The notes under the pieces were generated by a model. It saw only the letters and a program-made list of their open reading frames with translations. It was not told where the DNA came from and searched no databases. DNA of 64,000 bases from Aurantiacibacter sp. D1-12 (lineage in GTDB: Bacteria; Pseudomonadota; Alphaproteobacteria; Sphingomonadales; Sphingomonadaceae): assembly GCF_028858515.1 (NCBI RefSeq), contig NZ_JAPJZJ010000002.1:372001-436000 (forward strand). Reading direction: 5' to 3'. The translations under genes were made by a program, and so were the position numbers. Positions 1-9,252 of this stretch are shown piece after piece. Position 1 is the stretch's first letter. Every line of letters begins with the position of its first letter.

Positions 1-417
1 GGTGGGTTTGACGAAGACCGCCTCCCCCTCTCCCCAAGGACGTGAAAGAAGATTGCACACCGGCTTCACCAGGTCCTTCGCGGCATCGCCCGCTCCGGCG
101 AGCTGTGCAAGAATGCCGGGTTCGGCCATGCCCAAACTTACACCCGCAATGTTCATCGCGCGTGCCAGCAGGGTCGATCGGCAGAAGGCGGTGTGGAAGA
201 TGAAGTGCACGGGGCCGGTCGCGGGTGTCATCGCGCGGACCTGATCAAATGGCACCCACTCGGCCCCGTCAGCCCCATCCGGCTTCACGTCGGCGAGGAA
301 ACCGCTTTGCGTGAAGACTTCGCGCGAAACCTTTACGAACAACATCTTCCCGTCCGCCATATCCAGCGAATGCGGTAGCCATGCGGGATCGGCGGCGATA
401 TGGGCGGCGTTAGTCAT
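1..417 (-). CDS. Partial P-loop protein, sulfotransferase-like (3' end outside window)
   Basis: This is an open minus-strand frame of 139 codons from an ATG at 417 to the window edge, with no stop, so the C-terminus is missing. Residues around 70-85 read HFIFHTAFCRSTLLARAM. This resembles the 5'-phosphosulfate-binding loop of sulfotransferases (a hydrophobic strand, then a small loop ending R-S-T-L-L) more than a classical Walker A. Upstream it shares about 95 bases with the divergent mannose-6-phosphate isomerase gene. I infer a sulfotransferase or related P-loop fold. The acceptor substrate cannot be guessed, and the missing half would be needed to place the 3'-phosphate-binding residues. 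Confidence 0.55.
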   Translation of the reverse strand, partial: MTNAAHIAADPAWLPHSLDMADGKMLFVKVSREVFTQSGFLADVKPDGADGAEWVPFDQVRAMTPATGPVHFIFHTAFCRSTLLARAMNIAGVSLGMAEPGILAQLAGAGDAAKDLVKPVCNLLSRPWGEGEAVFVKPT

Positions 418-512
418 CGCAGGCCGCTATCGCCCAGCCTTTGGGCAAATTGCAACATATGTGCGATATCGCCGTGTCGACCGGAATACTGAAACAGAGT
501 TTGAAAGAGCCC

Positions 513-1316
513 ATGATCCTTCCCACCCGCACCGTAGAGAAAGTCTGGGGCATGGACGTGCTGCCCGCGCCTTTTGTCGCGCCGGAGGGCAAACGTATCG
601 GTGAGATCTGGTTCGAGCCGCCCGAACAATTGCCCGAACTGCTCGTCAAATATCTGTTCACCAGCGAGAAGCTTTCGGTCCAGTGTCACCCTGACGATGC
701 TCAGGCTGAAGCTGCCGGGCTCGGCCGCAACGGCAAGGAAGAATGCTGGCTGGTTGTCGCTGCCGAGCCTGGCGCAACACTGGGCATCGGGTTTGATGCG
801 GAAATTTCGAGCGACGAGATGCGCGCCTCCGCGCTTGACGGGACTATCGAAAACAAGTTGACCTGGCACGAGGTGCAGGCGGGCGACTTTTTCTACATCC
901 CGGCGAACACCGTCCACGCGATTGGCCCGGGCTGCTCGATCATCGAAATCCAGCAGAACTGCGACATCACCTATCGCCTCTACGATTACGGCCGCCCGCG
1001 CGAATTGCATCTGGACGAAGGCATGGCGGTAGCAATCGGTGAACCCTATCCCGAAGAGCTGTACAAGCGTTTGCCTGCCAGCGGCCATGCAAGCCTTGTC
1101 GACGGGCCGCACTTTATGCTCGATCTTGTCGACGGCGTGGCGGATGACGGATTGCTCTATGCCTATTCGGGCAAGCTGCTGGTCGTACCACTATCGGGCG
1201 ATGTTCTGGTCGAAGGTGACGTGGTGAAACCCGGTGAATGTGCCTATGCACCGAGCCTGGCCAGCGTCACTTTCGCTCCGCAGGGCAAGGCGCTGGTGAC
1301 AGCGCCGCTCGCTTAA
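513..1316 (+). CDS. manA: Class I mannose-6-phosphate isomerase (short cupin type)
   Basis: The 267-residue cupin interconverts fructose-6-phosphate and mannose-6-phosphate, feeding GDP-mannose and surface polysaccharide synthesis in the cytoplasm. The family metal site is visible: the strand ending SVQCHPDD (Gln and His ligands), a downstream Glu, and a second cupin strand with IPANTVHAIG. The length matches the short bacterial class I enzymes, not the roughly 390-residue enteric form. I chose the ATG at 513, preceded by GAAAGAG; an in-frame ATG 72 bases upstream adds residues with no family character. The stop overlaps the convergent gdhA stop by four bases. Confidence 0.9.
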   Translation: MILPTRTVEKVWGMDVLPAPFVAPEGKRIGEIWFEPPEQLPELLVKYLFTSEKLSVQCHPDDAQAEAAGLGRNGKEECWLVVAAEPGATLGIGFDAEISSDEMRASALDGTIENKLTWHEVQAGDFFYIPANTVHAIGPGCSIIEIQQNCDITYRLYDYGRPRELHLDEGMAVAIGEPYPEELYKRLPASGHASLVDGPHFMLDLVDGVADDGLLYAYSGKLLVVPLSGDVLVEGDVVKPGECAYAPSLASVTFAPQGKALVTAPLA

Positions 1317-2674
1317 ACCACCCCGAACGCCAACATCGCATCGGCCACCTTCTTGAAGCCCGCGATATTCGCGCCCTTCACATAGTCGACATAGCCCTCA
1401 CCCTGATCGCCATATTCAACACATTTGCCGTGGATGCCTTCCATCAGCTCGGTGAGCATTTCGCCCAGCCGCTCGTGATTCCAGCTGATGCGTTCGGAAT
1501 TCTGGCTCATTTCAAGGCCTGATACGGCAACGCCTCCGGCATTTGCGGCCTTGCCCGGACCGTACATGATCTTGGCATCGTGGAACACGTGCACGCCTTC
1601 CAGCGTGGTCGGCATGTTCGCGCCTTCGGATACCGCCATCACGCCGTTATCGACCAGCGCCTTTGCCTCGTCTTCGTTGAGCTCGTTCTGCGTCGCGCAG
1701 GGGAGCGCGAGGTCGCATTCCACACCCCACGGGCGCTCGCCCTCGTGATATGTCGCACTCGAAAACTCGTCGGCATATTCGCTGACCCGGCCACGCTTTA
1801 CGGTCTTGAGATGCTTCACCCAGTCGATCTTCTCCTGATCGATGCCATCGGGATCATGGATGAACCCGCCGCTGTCCGACAGCGTGAGGACCTTGCCGCC
1901 GAGCTGGGTGATCTTCTCCGCCGCATGCGTCGCGACGTTGCCGGAGCCGGAGATGACCGCGGTGTGCCCCTCCACGTCCATGTCTTTGTGCTTGAGCATG
2001 TTCTGCAGGAAATAGACCGCGCCATAGCCAGTCGCTTCGGGTCGCATCTGCGATCCGCCGTATTCCTGGCCCTTGCCCGTCAGCACGCCTTCCCAACGAT
2101 TGGTCAGGCGCTTGTACTGACCGAACATATAGCCAATCTCGCGCCCGCCAACGCCGATATCGCCTGCTGGCACGTCTGTGTTCGGGCCGATATGGCGGAA
2201 CAGCTCGTTCATGAAGCTCTGGCAGAAGCGCATGACTTCGGCATCGCTTTTGCCGCGCGGATTGAAGTTCGCGCCGCCCTTGCCCCCGCCCATCGGCAAG
2301 CCGGTGAGCGAGTTCTTGAAGGTCTGCTCGAACGCGAGGAATTTGAGCACACTTTCGTTCACGCTCGGGTGGAAACGGATGCCGCCTTTGTAGGGTCCGA
2401 TGGCATTGTTGTTCTGCACCCGCCAGCCGCGCTGCACGCGGATATTGTGGTTGTCGTCTTCCCAGCAGACCCGGAAGCTTACCACCCGATCGGGCTCGGC
2501 AATACGGCGCAGGATCTGGGCCTCGTGATACTCTTCCTTGTCTTCGATAAATTCGAAGACGTCCTGCGCCACTTCCTGCACCGCCTGGATGAATTCGGTC
2601 TGCCCCGGATTGCGCTTCTTCACGCCTTCCATAAACTGTCCGAGATCGACGTGACGATCGTACACTGATGCCAT
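1313..2674 (-). CDS. gdhA: NADP-specific glutamate dehydrogenase
   Basis: The enzyme catalyses reductive amination of 2-oxoglutarate with NADPH and assimilates ammonium in the cytoplasm. At 453 residues it has the normal length of the hexameric bacterial enzyme. The substrate-binding loop GPYKGGIRFHPSV, the catalytic lysine motif PMGGGKGGANF, the segment SQMRPEATGYG and the Rossmann loop ISGSGNVATHAAEK are all present. The ATG at 2674 follows a GGGGGG ribosome-binding site; the upstream in-frame extension is dispensable. It is divergent from the CHASE2 cyclase, with 117 bases between them. Confidence 0.95.
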   Translation of the reverse strand: MASVYDRHVDLGQFMEGVKKRNPGQTEFIQAVQEVAQDVFEFIEDKEEYHEAQILRRIAEPDRVVSFRVCWEDDNHNIRVQRGWRVQNNNAIGPYKGGIRFHPSVNESVLKFLAFEQTFKNSLTGLPMGGGKGGANFNPRGKSDAEVMRFCQSFMNELFRHIGPNTDVPAGDIGVGGREIGYMFGQYKRLTNRWEGVLTGKGQEYGGSQMRPEATGYGAVYFLQNMLKHKDMDVEGHTAVISGSGNVATHAAEKITQLGGKVLTLSDSGGFIHDPDGIDQEKIDWVKHLKTVKRGRVSEYADEFSSATYHEGERPWGVECDLALPCATQNELNEDEAKALVDNGVMAVSEGANMPTTLEGVHVFHDAKIMYGPGKAANAGGVAVSGLEMSQNSERISWNHERLGEMLTELMEGIHGKCVEYGDQGEGYVDYVKGANIAGFKKVADAMLAFGVV

Positions 2675-2791
2675 GAATCTATTCCCCCCTGTCTGGTGGC
2701 TCTCTAGCCGAGTCCTTTCGCGGCTTATGCCCCTTTTGGTTACGATTGACGAATCCCGCTGGTCTGGCATGTTCGCCGCGGAGGGGGAGCT

Positions 2792-4861
2792 TTGGCAGCA
2801 CGCAAACCATTGGGCATTTTCGCCGCCGGCTGGCGCAGCGTGCGCGAGGCCGGGTCGAAAAGGCTGCTGTTTACGGGCGTGCTGCTGCTGGCAGCGCTGC
2901 TGCTGGCGCGGTTTAGTTGGTCGATCTGGTTCACTGACGAAGCCGAACGCGCGCTCTACGATGCTCGTGAGTATTACCTGTCAGAGCTTGTCGAACCGGA
3001 CCAGCGCGTTGTGCTTGTCACTTTCAACGACTTCGATTTACAGCAGTTGCAGAAGCGGTCGCCTCTGCCGCGCGACACCATCGCCGCTGCATTGCGCAAT
3101 ATCGATACGTTGGGCGCGAAAGCTATCGGGATCGATATCCTGTTCGACCAGCGACAGGACGAAGATCTCGAGCTCGTCGAAACGCTCAACAATATGCAAA
3201 CGCCGGTCGCCATCGGGTACGCCGACATAATCACCAACGATCTCGATATCGAGTATGAGCAGCAAGCCTATCTCGATGAATTCCTGCTTGCGCTCGAAAG
3301 CACGAATACCCGGGCCGCGAGCATTCGATTGGCCGAGACAGACGGCGTAACGCGCGTTTGGCCCGAGGTTATAGATGGAACTCCACCGCTGCTTGGCCGA
3401 GTGATGCTGGAGATGGCCGGCGATGCTGCTGTTGAACGGTTTGAGGGATACGAAGGCGCGATCCGCTTCCGCCGCCCGGAATATCACGAAGAACCGGTCT
3501 TCCCGAACATGTCGATCACAGCGTTCAGCGTGGACGAGATTTTCGCTATTCCCGAAGCCCGCGCCGAATTCGAGGAAGCAGTGCGCGATTCCTACGTCCT
3601 GATTGGCGGCGACATCATCGATTATGACCGCGTTCTGACACCGCTCTCCGGGTACGAGGACGAAGCGACCGAGCTGGGCGGGAGGAGCGAGCGCCCGGCG
3701 GGAATCACAATCCACGCGGCAACGATTGCGCAGATGCTGGATGGTGAACGGTTGCAGCAACCCTCCGTCATCTATCTTTGGGCCTTATCACTGCTGGTCG
3801 TCATCGCCGCGACACTCACAGCGCTGCTGGAACTTCGCAACTGGAAGTTCATCCCACTGCTGGTCATCCAGGTCCTGCTCTTCATCGGCCTGCCATTCTT
3901 CCTCCATGATCGCGGGATCGATACGCATGGCTTCCCCGCCGTCGGGCCGGCGCTCGGCTGGATCGTCGCCTTCACCGCCGTCACCAGCGCGGCGCGTGCA
4001 TCTGGCGCGGTACAGCGCAAATTCGCGCAAGGGGCGCTCGGCAAATACTTGCCCCAGAGCATTGCGGACGAGATTATCGAGAAGCCCGAGCTGCTCAGCC
4101 TTGGCGGCGAGAAGCGCGAGATTTACGTGCTCTTCTCCGACCTCGAAGGCTTCACCAAGATGAGCCATGCAATCGCGCCGGAGATGGTCGCGAAACTGCT
4201 CAACCGCTATCTCGAAATGCTGTCTGATGTCGTTCTCGAACACGGCGGGATTCTCGACAAGTTCATCGGCGATGCGGTGGTCGCCTTCTGGGGGGCGCCG
4301 ATCAGCCGTCCTGATGATGCCCAGCGCGCGGCCCAATGCGGCTATGCCATCTGGCAGGCGGGCGAGGCCTTCCGCGAGGAAGTCGCCAAGATGGATCCGG
4401 GCCTGCCGCCCATCGGCAAGACCCGCGTGGGCCTGCATTTCGGCGAGGCCGTGGTGGGCAATTTTGGCGGAGAGAACCGCATCCAGTACACTGCGCTGGG
4501 TGATAGCATGAACACTGCCGCGCGGCTGGAATCGGGCAACAAGACCTTCAAGACATCGGTTATGGCGAGCAGGGAATTTGCCAGCCGGTCGGGCCTCCAC
4601 TGGTGGAGGCGGATGGGCAAAGTCGTCCTCTCGGGCCGTTCGCGCCCGGTCGACCTCTACGAGCCTGCACCGCACTTTCCCGAGGACGATAACCTCCTGC
4701 TGGGTGACGCGCTCGACATGCTCGGCACGGCACGCAAGGGAGCGATCAAGACAATCGAAGTACTGGTGCGCAAATATCCTGACGATGAAGCGCTCGCGGC
4801 GTTGCTGGAGCGATGTCGCCATCTCAACGAAGATGGCGCCTATGTCATGGCGGGCAAGTGA
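2792..4861 (+). CDS. CHASE2-domain adenylate/guanylate cyclase (class III)
   Basis: This 689-residue membrane protein should make a cyclic nucleotide (probably cAMP) in response to an extracytoplasmic signal. Residues about 24-46 form the first membrane helix. A periplasmic CHASE2 domain follows to about 320, then three closely spaced helices (about 326-347, 353-372 and 389-404). The C-terminal class III catalytic domain has both metal-binding aspartates, D450 in FSDLEGF and D494 in FIGDAVVAFWGAP, and the transition-state segment ALGDSMNTAARLE, so it looks active. The start is a TTG at 2792, eight bases after GGAGGGGGAG. A FecR-like gene follows 135 bases downstream, a recurrent partner of CHASE2 cyclases. 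Confidence 0.9.
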   Translation: MAARKPLGIFAAGWRSVREAGSKRLLFTGVLLLAALLLARFSWSIWFTDEAERALYDAREYYLSELVEPDQRVVLVTFNDFDLQQLQKRSPLPRDTIAAALRNIDTLGAKAIGIDILFDQRQDEDLELVETLNNMQTPVAIGYADIITNDLDIEYEQQAYLDEFLLALESTNTRAASIRLAETDGVTRVWPEVIDGTPPLLGRVMLEMAGDAAVERFEGYEGAIRFRRPEYHEEPVFPNMSITAFSVDEIFAIPEARAEFEEAVRDSYVLIGGDIIDYDRVLTPLSGYEDEATELGGRSERPAGITIHAATIAQMLDGERLQQPSVIYLWALSLLVVIAATLTALLELRNWKFIPLLVIQVLLFIGLPFFLHDRGIDTHGFPAVGPALGWIVAFTAVTSAARASGAVQRKFAQGALGKYLPQSIADEIIEKPELLSLGGEKREIYVLFSDLEGFTKMSHAIAPEMVAKLLNRYLEMLSDVVLEHGGILDKFIGDAVVAFWGAPISRPDDAQRAAQCGYAIWQAGEAFREEVAKMDPGLPPIGKTRVGLHFGEAVVGNFGGENRIQYTALGDSMNTAARLESGNKTFKTSVMASREFASRSGLHWWRRMGKVVLSGRSRPVDLYEPAPHFPEDDNLLLGDALDMLGTARKGAIKTIEVLVRKYPDDEALAALLERCRHLNEDGAYVMAGK

Positions 4862-4996
4862 CATGATGCTGACATGTGGCATCAGCCCCCGTTCAGGAGA
4901 GGCAGGGCAGCTTTTTCGCAAATTTCCAATCCGGCACGCACAAAGCGTGGCAAATCTGGTATTGGACAACGGACCGATGGTGTGAGGAGGGAACCG

Positions 4997-5716
4997 ATGG
5001 GTTTGGCAAAACAGGCAATGTTGGGAGTTGCGGGTGCGTTTGCCGCGCTGGCGCTGACACCGCAGGCCGCGGAAGCTGGCACGGTTGTCGCATCAAGCGG
5101 ACCTTCGTCAGAGACCTATCCCGTGGGCGCGCAGATCGGCGACACCCAGCGCATTACATTGCGCGCAGGCGATACGCTGACCGTGCTTTCCAACGGCCGC
5201 ACGCGAACCTTGCGCGGCCCCGGCACGTTCATCCTGGCGCAGCGCGGTGCGCGGTCGGACAATCGTGCACTGTCCGCACTCACCTCCCGCCGTTCCTCCA
5301 GCCGGGCGCGCACGGGTGCTGTGCGGGGCGACGGCAATGCGGTCGTAAGCAATCCCAACCTCTGGTATGTCGATGTCGCGCAAAGCGGCACGATCTGCCT
5401 TGCCAATCCTGATCCCATCCAGCTCTGGCGCGCCGACACTGAAGCTGCGGCCAGCTATTCCTTCAGCCGTAGCGGTGCGGAAGGGGAAGCGATCGACGTT
5501 GCTTTCCCCGAAAGCGAAATGCTCGGCATCTGGGATGGCGCGGTGCAGCTGCGCGAAGGTGAAACCTATGTGATTTCGGGCGGAGGCTCCTCGGCTGAAG
5601 TCAGCTTCGTCTTCCTGCAGGAAATCCCCAATGACGGGGAGGAACTGGCGTTGACGCTGATCGAAAACGGCTGCTCCGTGCAGCTCGATCAGTTGACCCG
5701 CGCGCTTGCGGAATGA
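4997..5716 (+). CDS. Secreted FecR-like domain protein
   Basis: The 239-residue product has a clear signal peptide (hydrophobic to about residue 22, cleavage after QAAEA), so it acts in the periplasm. The N-terminal half reads as a small beta-rich FecR-type domain: short strands around ITLRAGDTLTVLSNGRTRTLRGPGTF, which matches the usual effect-of-charge/threshold pattern of FecR-fold proteins. An Arg/Ser-rich stretch follows at about 90-110, then a C-terminal beta domain with two cysteines. The ATG at 4997 has an excellent site, GAGGAGGGAACCG. Placement directly after a CHASE2 cyclase suggests it modulates or is sensed by that receptor. The FecR assignment is by pattern only. Confidence 0.65.
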   Translation: MGLAKQAMLGVAGAFAALALTPQAAEAGTVVASSGPSSETYPVGAQIGDTQRITLRAGDTLTVLSNGRTRTLRGPGTFILAQRGARSDNRALSALTSRRSSSRARTGAVRGDGNAVVSNPNLWYVDVAQSGTICLANPDPIQLWRADTEAAASYSFSRSGAEGEAIDVAFPESEMLGIWDGAVQLREGETYVISGGGSSAEVSFVFLQEIPNDGEELALTLIENGCSVQLDQLTRALAE

Positions 5717-5744
5717 ATTTGGGGCGGAATAGCGCACTCGCCAA

Positions 5745-5760
5745 GCGCATATTGATGCGC
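5745..5760. promoter_or_regulatory. Perfect 6-bp-arm inverted repeat upstream of the cytochrome operon
   Basis: GCGCAT, a four-base spacer ATTG, then ATGCGC. It lies 80 bases before the pentahaem cytochrome start, in the 123-base gap that must hold the operon promoter. A second, shorter repeat (CAGCT-GGGG-AGCTG) is at 5784-5797. Either could be an operator or a weak terminator for the upstream gene; there is no T-tract. Confidence 0.3.
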
Positions 5761-5839
5761 TAGGCTCGACCTGAGCAGAAGGGCAGCTGGGGAGCTGTCT
5801 CCCCGCCTGATCAGTGGGGGCAACAAGGGGGGAATCATC

Positions 5840-7261
5840 ATGGCGCGACGAGCGGTCGGAATCCGCCGGTTCATCGCCAGAATTTCAGGGTCACGCAGCC
5901 GCGTGGCCACGACCCTGCCCGCCGCTGCCCTTACGCTTGCCATCACCCTGTTTATCGCGCTCTCCGCGGGCGAACCGCTCAATGCGCAAGGCGGATATTC
6001 CTACACCGGTGTCGCGAGCTGCGCAGGTTCAACCTGCCACGGGCGTAGCGAAGGCAATGGCGCCATCGTGCGTCAGGACGAAATCGCCACCTGGCAATCG
6101 CCCAGCGCGGTGAGCGGAGCGCACAGCCGCGCCTACGCCGTGCTTGGCGGGCGGCGCGGGCAGCAGATCGCCGCCTCGCTAGGACTGGGTGACGCGCGTG
6201 AGGCGCCTGCCTGCCTCGGCTGCCATGCGACCTATGCGCCCGGTCCCGAGCGCGGACCACGTTTCCGGCTTGACGATGGCGTTGGCTGTGAAAGCTGCCA
6301 CGGCGCAGCGATTGGCTGGCTTTCGAGCCACTACGAAGTGCGCGGCACGCATCCTGCCAATGTCCGCAATGGCCTGACCCCGCTGGAAGATCCGCAGGCG
6401 CGTGCCCGCGTGTGTCTCGATTGCCATTACGGCAGTACTGATCGCGGGCAATTCGTAACGCATTCGATGATGGCGGCAGGCCACCCGCGCATCACCTTCG
6501 AGCTCGACCTGTTCAGCTCCTTCCAGCAGCACCACGATGTCGACAGCGACTATGTCCAGCGCAAGGGCCGCCCCGATAGCGTGCAGCTGTGGGCCGTGGG
6601 CCAGGCCGAGGCCGTCGCGCGCGCGACTGACCTTTTCGCACGACCCGAGTACGGGCAGGAAGGCGTCTTCCCGCAGCTCTATTTCTACGATTGCCATTCG
6701 TGCCACCGGCCGATCACCGATGGCGAGGAGCGCCGCCTGACGTTCGAGACCAATCCGGGTCGCCCGATCACGTTCGGCCAGCCGCCGTTCAATGATGAGA
6801 ACATCATCATGCTCTCTACCGTGGCCGATGTACTCGCGCCGGGCCGCGCCGACGCTTTCCGCAGCGCCAGCCGCAATTTCCACGATGCGATGGACAATGG
6901 CCGCGCCGACGCGCAACGGGCTGCGATTGCCCTGCGCAGCGAAGCTCAAGCGCTTTCGAGCGCGCTGTCGGGCCGCAACTTCGGGTCGAACGACGCCTTC
7001 ACCATTGTCGCGCGGATCGGCAGCGATGCGACCTCGCCGCGCTTCACCGACTACACCGGGAGCGTGCAGGCGGTGATGGCCATCGACACGCTCCTCAATG
7101 CACTCGTCACCGATGGTCGGGTGACCACGGGTGCCGCAGCAGGCATCCGCGCGAACCTCAACCGTGCCTACGTCGCCGTGCGCAGTCCCAATGGGTACCG
7201 CCCCGCGCAGTTCCGCGAGGCGCTTGGCGATGCGGTCAGTGCGATTGGACGCTTGCGATAA
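5840..7261 (+). CDS. Periplasmic pentahaem cytochrome c (c554-like)
   Basis: The 473-residue protein starts at an ATG behind AAGGGGGGAATCATC. An Arg-rich N-region and a hydrophobic stretch at about 24-43 ending in LNAQ give a signal peptide. Five haem-attachment sites are visible: an unusual CX4CH site at C61-H67 (CAGSTCH), then CXXCH at C125, C150, C192 and C285. The order and spacing recall the cytochrome c554 / multihaem family. The region after about 330 is helical and lacks haem motifs. It is the first gene of a coupled operon with a GlcG-like lipoprotein, a beta-barrel and a decahaem protein, so a periplasmic electron shuttle is the likely role. Its stop codon (TAA) overlaps the next start by one base. 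Confidence 0.85.
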   Translation: MARRAVGIRRFIARISGSRSRVATTLPAAALTLAITLFIALSAGEPLNAQGGYSYTGVASCAGSTCHGRSEGNGAIVRQDEIATWQSPSAVSGAHSRAYAVLGGRRGQQIAASLGLGDAREAPACLGCHATYAPGPERGPRFRLDDGVGCESCHGAAIGWLSSHYEVRGTHPANVRNGLTPLEDPQARARVCLDCHYGSTDRGQFVTHSMMAAGHPRITFELDLFSSFQQHHDVDSDYVQRKGRPDSVQLWAVGQAEAVARATDLFARPEYGQEGVFPQLYFYDCHSCHRPITDGEERRLTFETNPGRPITFGQPPFNDENIIMLSTVADVLAPGRADAFRSASRNFHDAMDNGRADAQRAAIALRSEAQALSSALSGRNFGSNDAFTIVARIGSDATSPRFTDYTGSVQAVMAIDTLLNALVTDGRVTTGAAAGIRANLNRAYVAVRSPNGYRPAQFREALGDAVSAIGRLR

Positions 7262-9252
7262 TGCGCTGGAGGCGAGCGACTGCTCTACTGTCAGCCAGCG
7301 CGCTGGTGCTGGCGGGATGCGGCGGTGGCGGCGATGGCGGGCAGAACGGCAGCGGCAACGTGGTCGTGCCCACGCCAAGCCCCACGCCTCCGCCATCAGG
7401 CCAGCTGTTCACCCCGCCCGCGCAGGAATTTCTAACCAGCGCTGATGTGCAGACAGTGATCGCGCAGGCGGTTGCAGAAGCGCAGAACCGCAACCTGCCC
7501 TCGATAATCGCGGTGACGGATCGCGTGGGCAATGTGCTTGCGGTGTTCGCGATGAACGGCGCGCCGGATATGACCGCGCTCAGCCGCCAGCAGATCGGCG
7601 GTATGGCAGCGATGGGAGACGAGATCGGCCTGCAAGGCGCGATGGTGCCGAGCACCACCGCTGCCATCGCCAAAGCGATAACGGGTGCCTACCTCTCGAG
7701 CAGCGGCAATGCGTTTACCAGCCGCACGGCGAGCATGATCGTGCAGGAACACTTCCCGCCTGCGCCGACGACTGTAGGACTGGAAAGCGGGCCTTTGTTC
7801 GGCGTGCAGTTCAGCCAGCTGCCCTGCTCTGACCTGTCCGCACGCGCGAGCGACGGGATGATCGGACCCAAGCGATCACCGCTCGGGCTCTCTGCCGATC
7901 CGGGCGGCTTGCCACTCTACAAGAACGGCGTGGTCGTCGGCGGCATCGGGATCATGGGCGATGGCGATTACGGCTTCGATCCCAACATTCTTGATGTCGA
8001 GAACGACACGGAAGAAGCCATCGCGCTTGCCGGGGCGCAGGGCTTCATGGCCCCGACCGACATCCGCGCAAACCGCATTTTCGTGGACGGAACCGCGCTG
8101 CGCTTCACCGACGTGACCGAGGCGCAGATCGCGGGCGGCGGAGGCAATTTTGCCGCGATCAACGGCACGGCGGGCAATCTCGTCGCGGTGACCGGATATA
8201 CCGATGGCATGCTGCGCGCTGGCACGGCCTATGGCACCGAAGCCTCGGGCATCCGCGCCTCGACGCCGGGCGAGTTCTCCAACCGTGACGCATGGGTTCT
8301 GACAGATGGTGCGGGCACGCCGCGCTATCCCATCCGCGCCGGCACCGATGCGGGCAGCGTCGCCCAGCCGCTCAGCGCCGCTGAAGTACGCGCGATCCTC
8401 GAAGAGGCGTTCACGATCCTGAGCCGCGCGCGTGCGCAGATCCGCCGTCCACTCGACAGCCGGATGCAGGCGAGCATCAGCTTGGTCGACACGCATGGCG
8501 AAGTGCTCGGCATTGTCCGCTCGCCGGACGGGCCAATCTTCGGCGTCGATGTGAGCTTGCAAAAGGCGCGCACCGCCGCGTTCTTCTCCAATCCCGCGGC
8601 TGCCGCAGATTTGACCCCCATCGCCGCTCCGCCTGGCGGGCTTTCAGGCGCCGACTACGTCAATCGCGTGCGCAATTTCCTCGGCGATCCCAACGCGCTC
8701 ACCGGTAATTTCGCCTTTGCAGACCGCTCCGGCGGCAACCTCTCGCGGCCCTACTTCCCGGATGGTGAAGTGAGCGCGGTGGCAGGGCCGCTGTCAGTGC
8801 AAGTGCCCAACACTTTCAGCCCCTTCGCTGTGGGCCTGCAGACCGATCTCATCGTTCCGAATGTCGGCGCGCACCTGAATTTCGTCGCCGGGCTATCGCC
8901 GAACGACACCCCGCGCGGTTGCACGCTCGCGCCTAATTCACCGTCGGGCGCGCCGCGCATCGCCAACGGCATCCAGATCTTCCCCGGCTCTGTCCCGATC
9001 TATCGTGGCGGCGAGCTCGTGGGCGGCATCGGCGTTTCGGGAGACGGGATTGATCAGGATGACATGGTCAGCTTCCTTGGCCTACATAATGCGGGCCTTC
9101 GCGTGGGCGGCATCGGTAATGCCGATCCGGCGATCCGCGCCGACCGAATTGTCGTGAACGTCAACGGGCGCAATGTCCGGCTTCGCTATGTCAATTGCCC
9201 CTTCGCGCCGTTCCTCGATACGGACACACAAAACGTGTGCCAGGGCCTTTGA
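7261..9252 (+). CDS. Lipoprotein with two GlcG/HbpS-like (DUF336) domains
   Basis: The 663-residue product has a lipoprotein signal: Arg-rich start, hydrophobic stretch, lipobox LAGC with the lipid cysteine at residue 20. A glycine/proline linker follows. Two copies of a GlcG/HbpS-type fold can be read: one from about 58 (VIAQAVAEAQNRNLPSIIAV, then VTDRVGNVLAVFAM) and one from about 378 (ILEEAF..., then SLVDTHGEVLGIVRSPDG). Each is followed by the family GGIGI/GGIGVSGDG turn. HbpS-type proteins bind haem; here haem binding or a structural role on the outer-membrane inner face is an inference from the family and the cytochrome operon. Start and stop overlap both neighbours (TAATG and TGATG). 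Confidence 0.75.
   Translation: MRWRRATALLSASALVLAGCGGGGDGGQNGSGNVVVPTPSPTPPPSGQLFTPPAQEFLTSADVQTVIAQAVAEAQNRNLPSIIAVTDRVGNVLAVFAMNGAPDMTALSRQQIGGMAAMGDEIGLQGAMVPSTTAAIAKAITGAYLSSSGNAFTSRTASMIVQEHFPPAPTTVGLESGPLFGVQFSQLPCSDLSARASDGMIGPKRSPLGLSADPGGLPLYKNGVVVGGIGIMGDGDYGFDPNILDVENDTEEAIALAGAQGFMAPTDIRANRIFVDGTALRFTDVTEAQIAGGGGNFAAINGTAGNLVAVTGYTDGMLRAGTAYGTEASGIRASTPGEFSNRDAWVLTDGAGTPRYPIRAGTDAGSVAQPLSAAEVRAILEEAFTILSRARAQIRRPLDSRMQASISLVDTHGEVLGIVRSPDGPIFGVDVSLQKARTAAFFSNPAAAADLTPIAAPPGGLSGADYVNRVRNFLGDPNALTGNFAFADRSGGNLSRPYFPDGEVSAVAGPLSVQVPNTFSPFAVGLQTDLIVPNVGAHLNFVAGLSPNDTPRGCTLAPNSPSGAPRIANGIQIFPGSVPIYRGGELVGGIGVSGDGIDQDDMVSFLGLHNAGLRVGGIGNADPAIRADRIVVNVNGRNVRLRYVNCPFAPFLDTDTQNVCQGL

Noticed and set aside
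1580-2668. 362-codon plus-strand frame opposite gdhA
   Set aside because: It is the antisense shadow of a strongly conserved glutamate dehydrogenase; the composition is His/Arg/Ala-rich with no motif.
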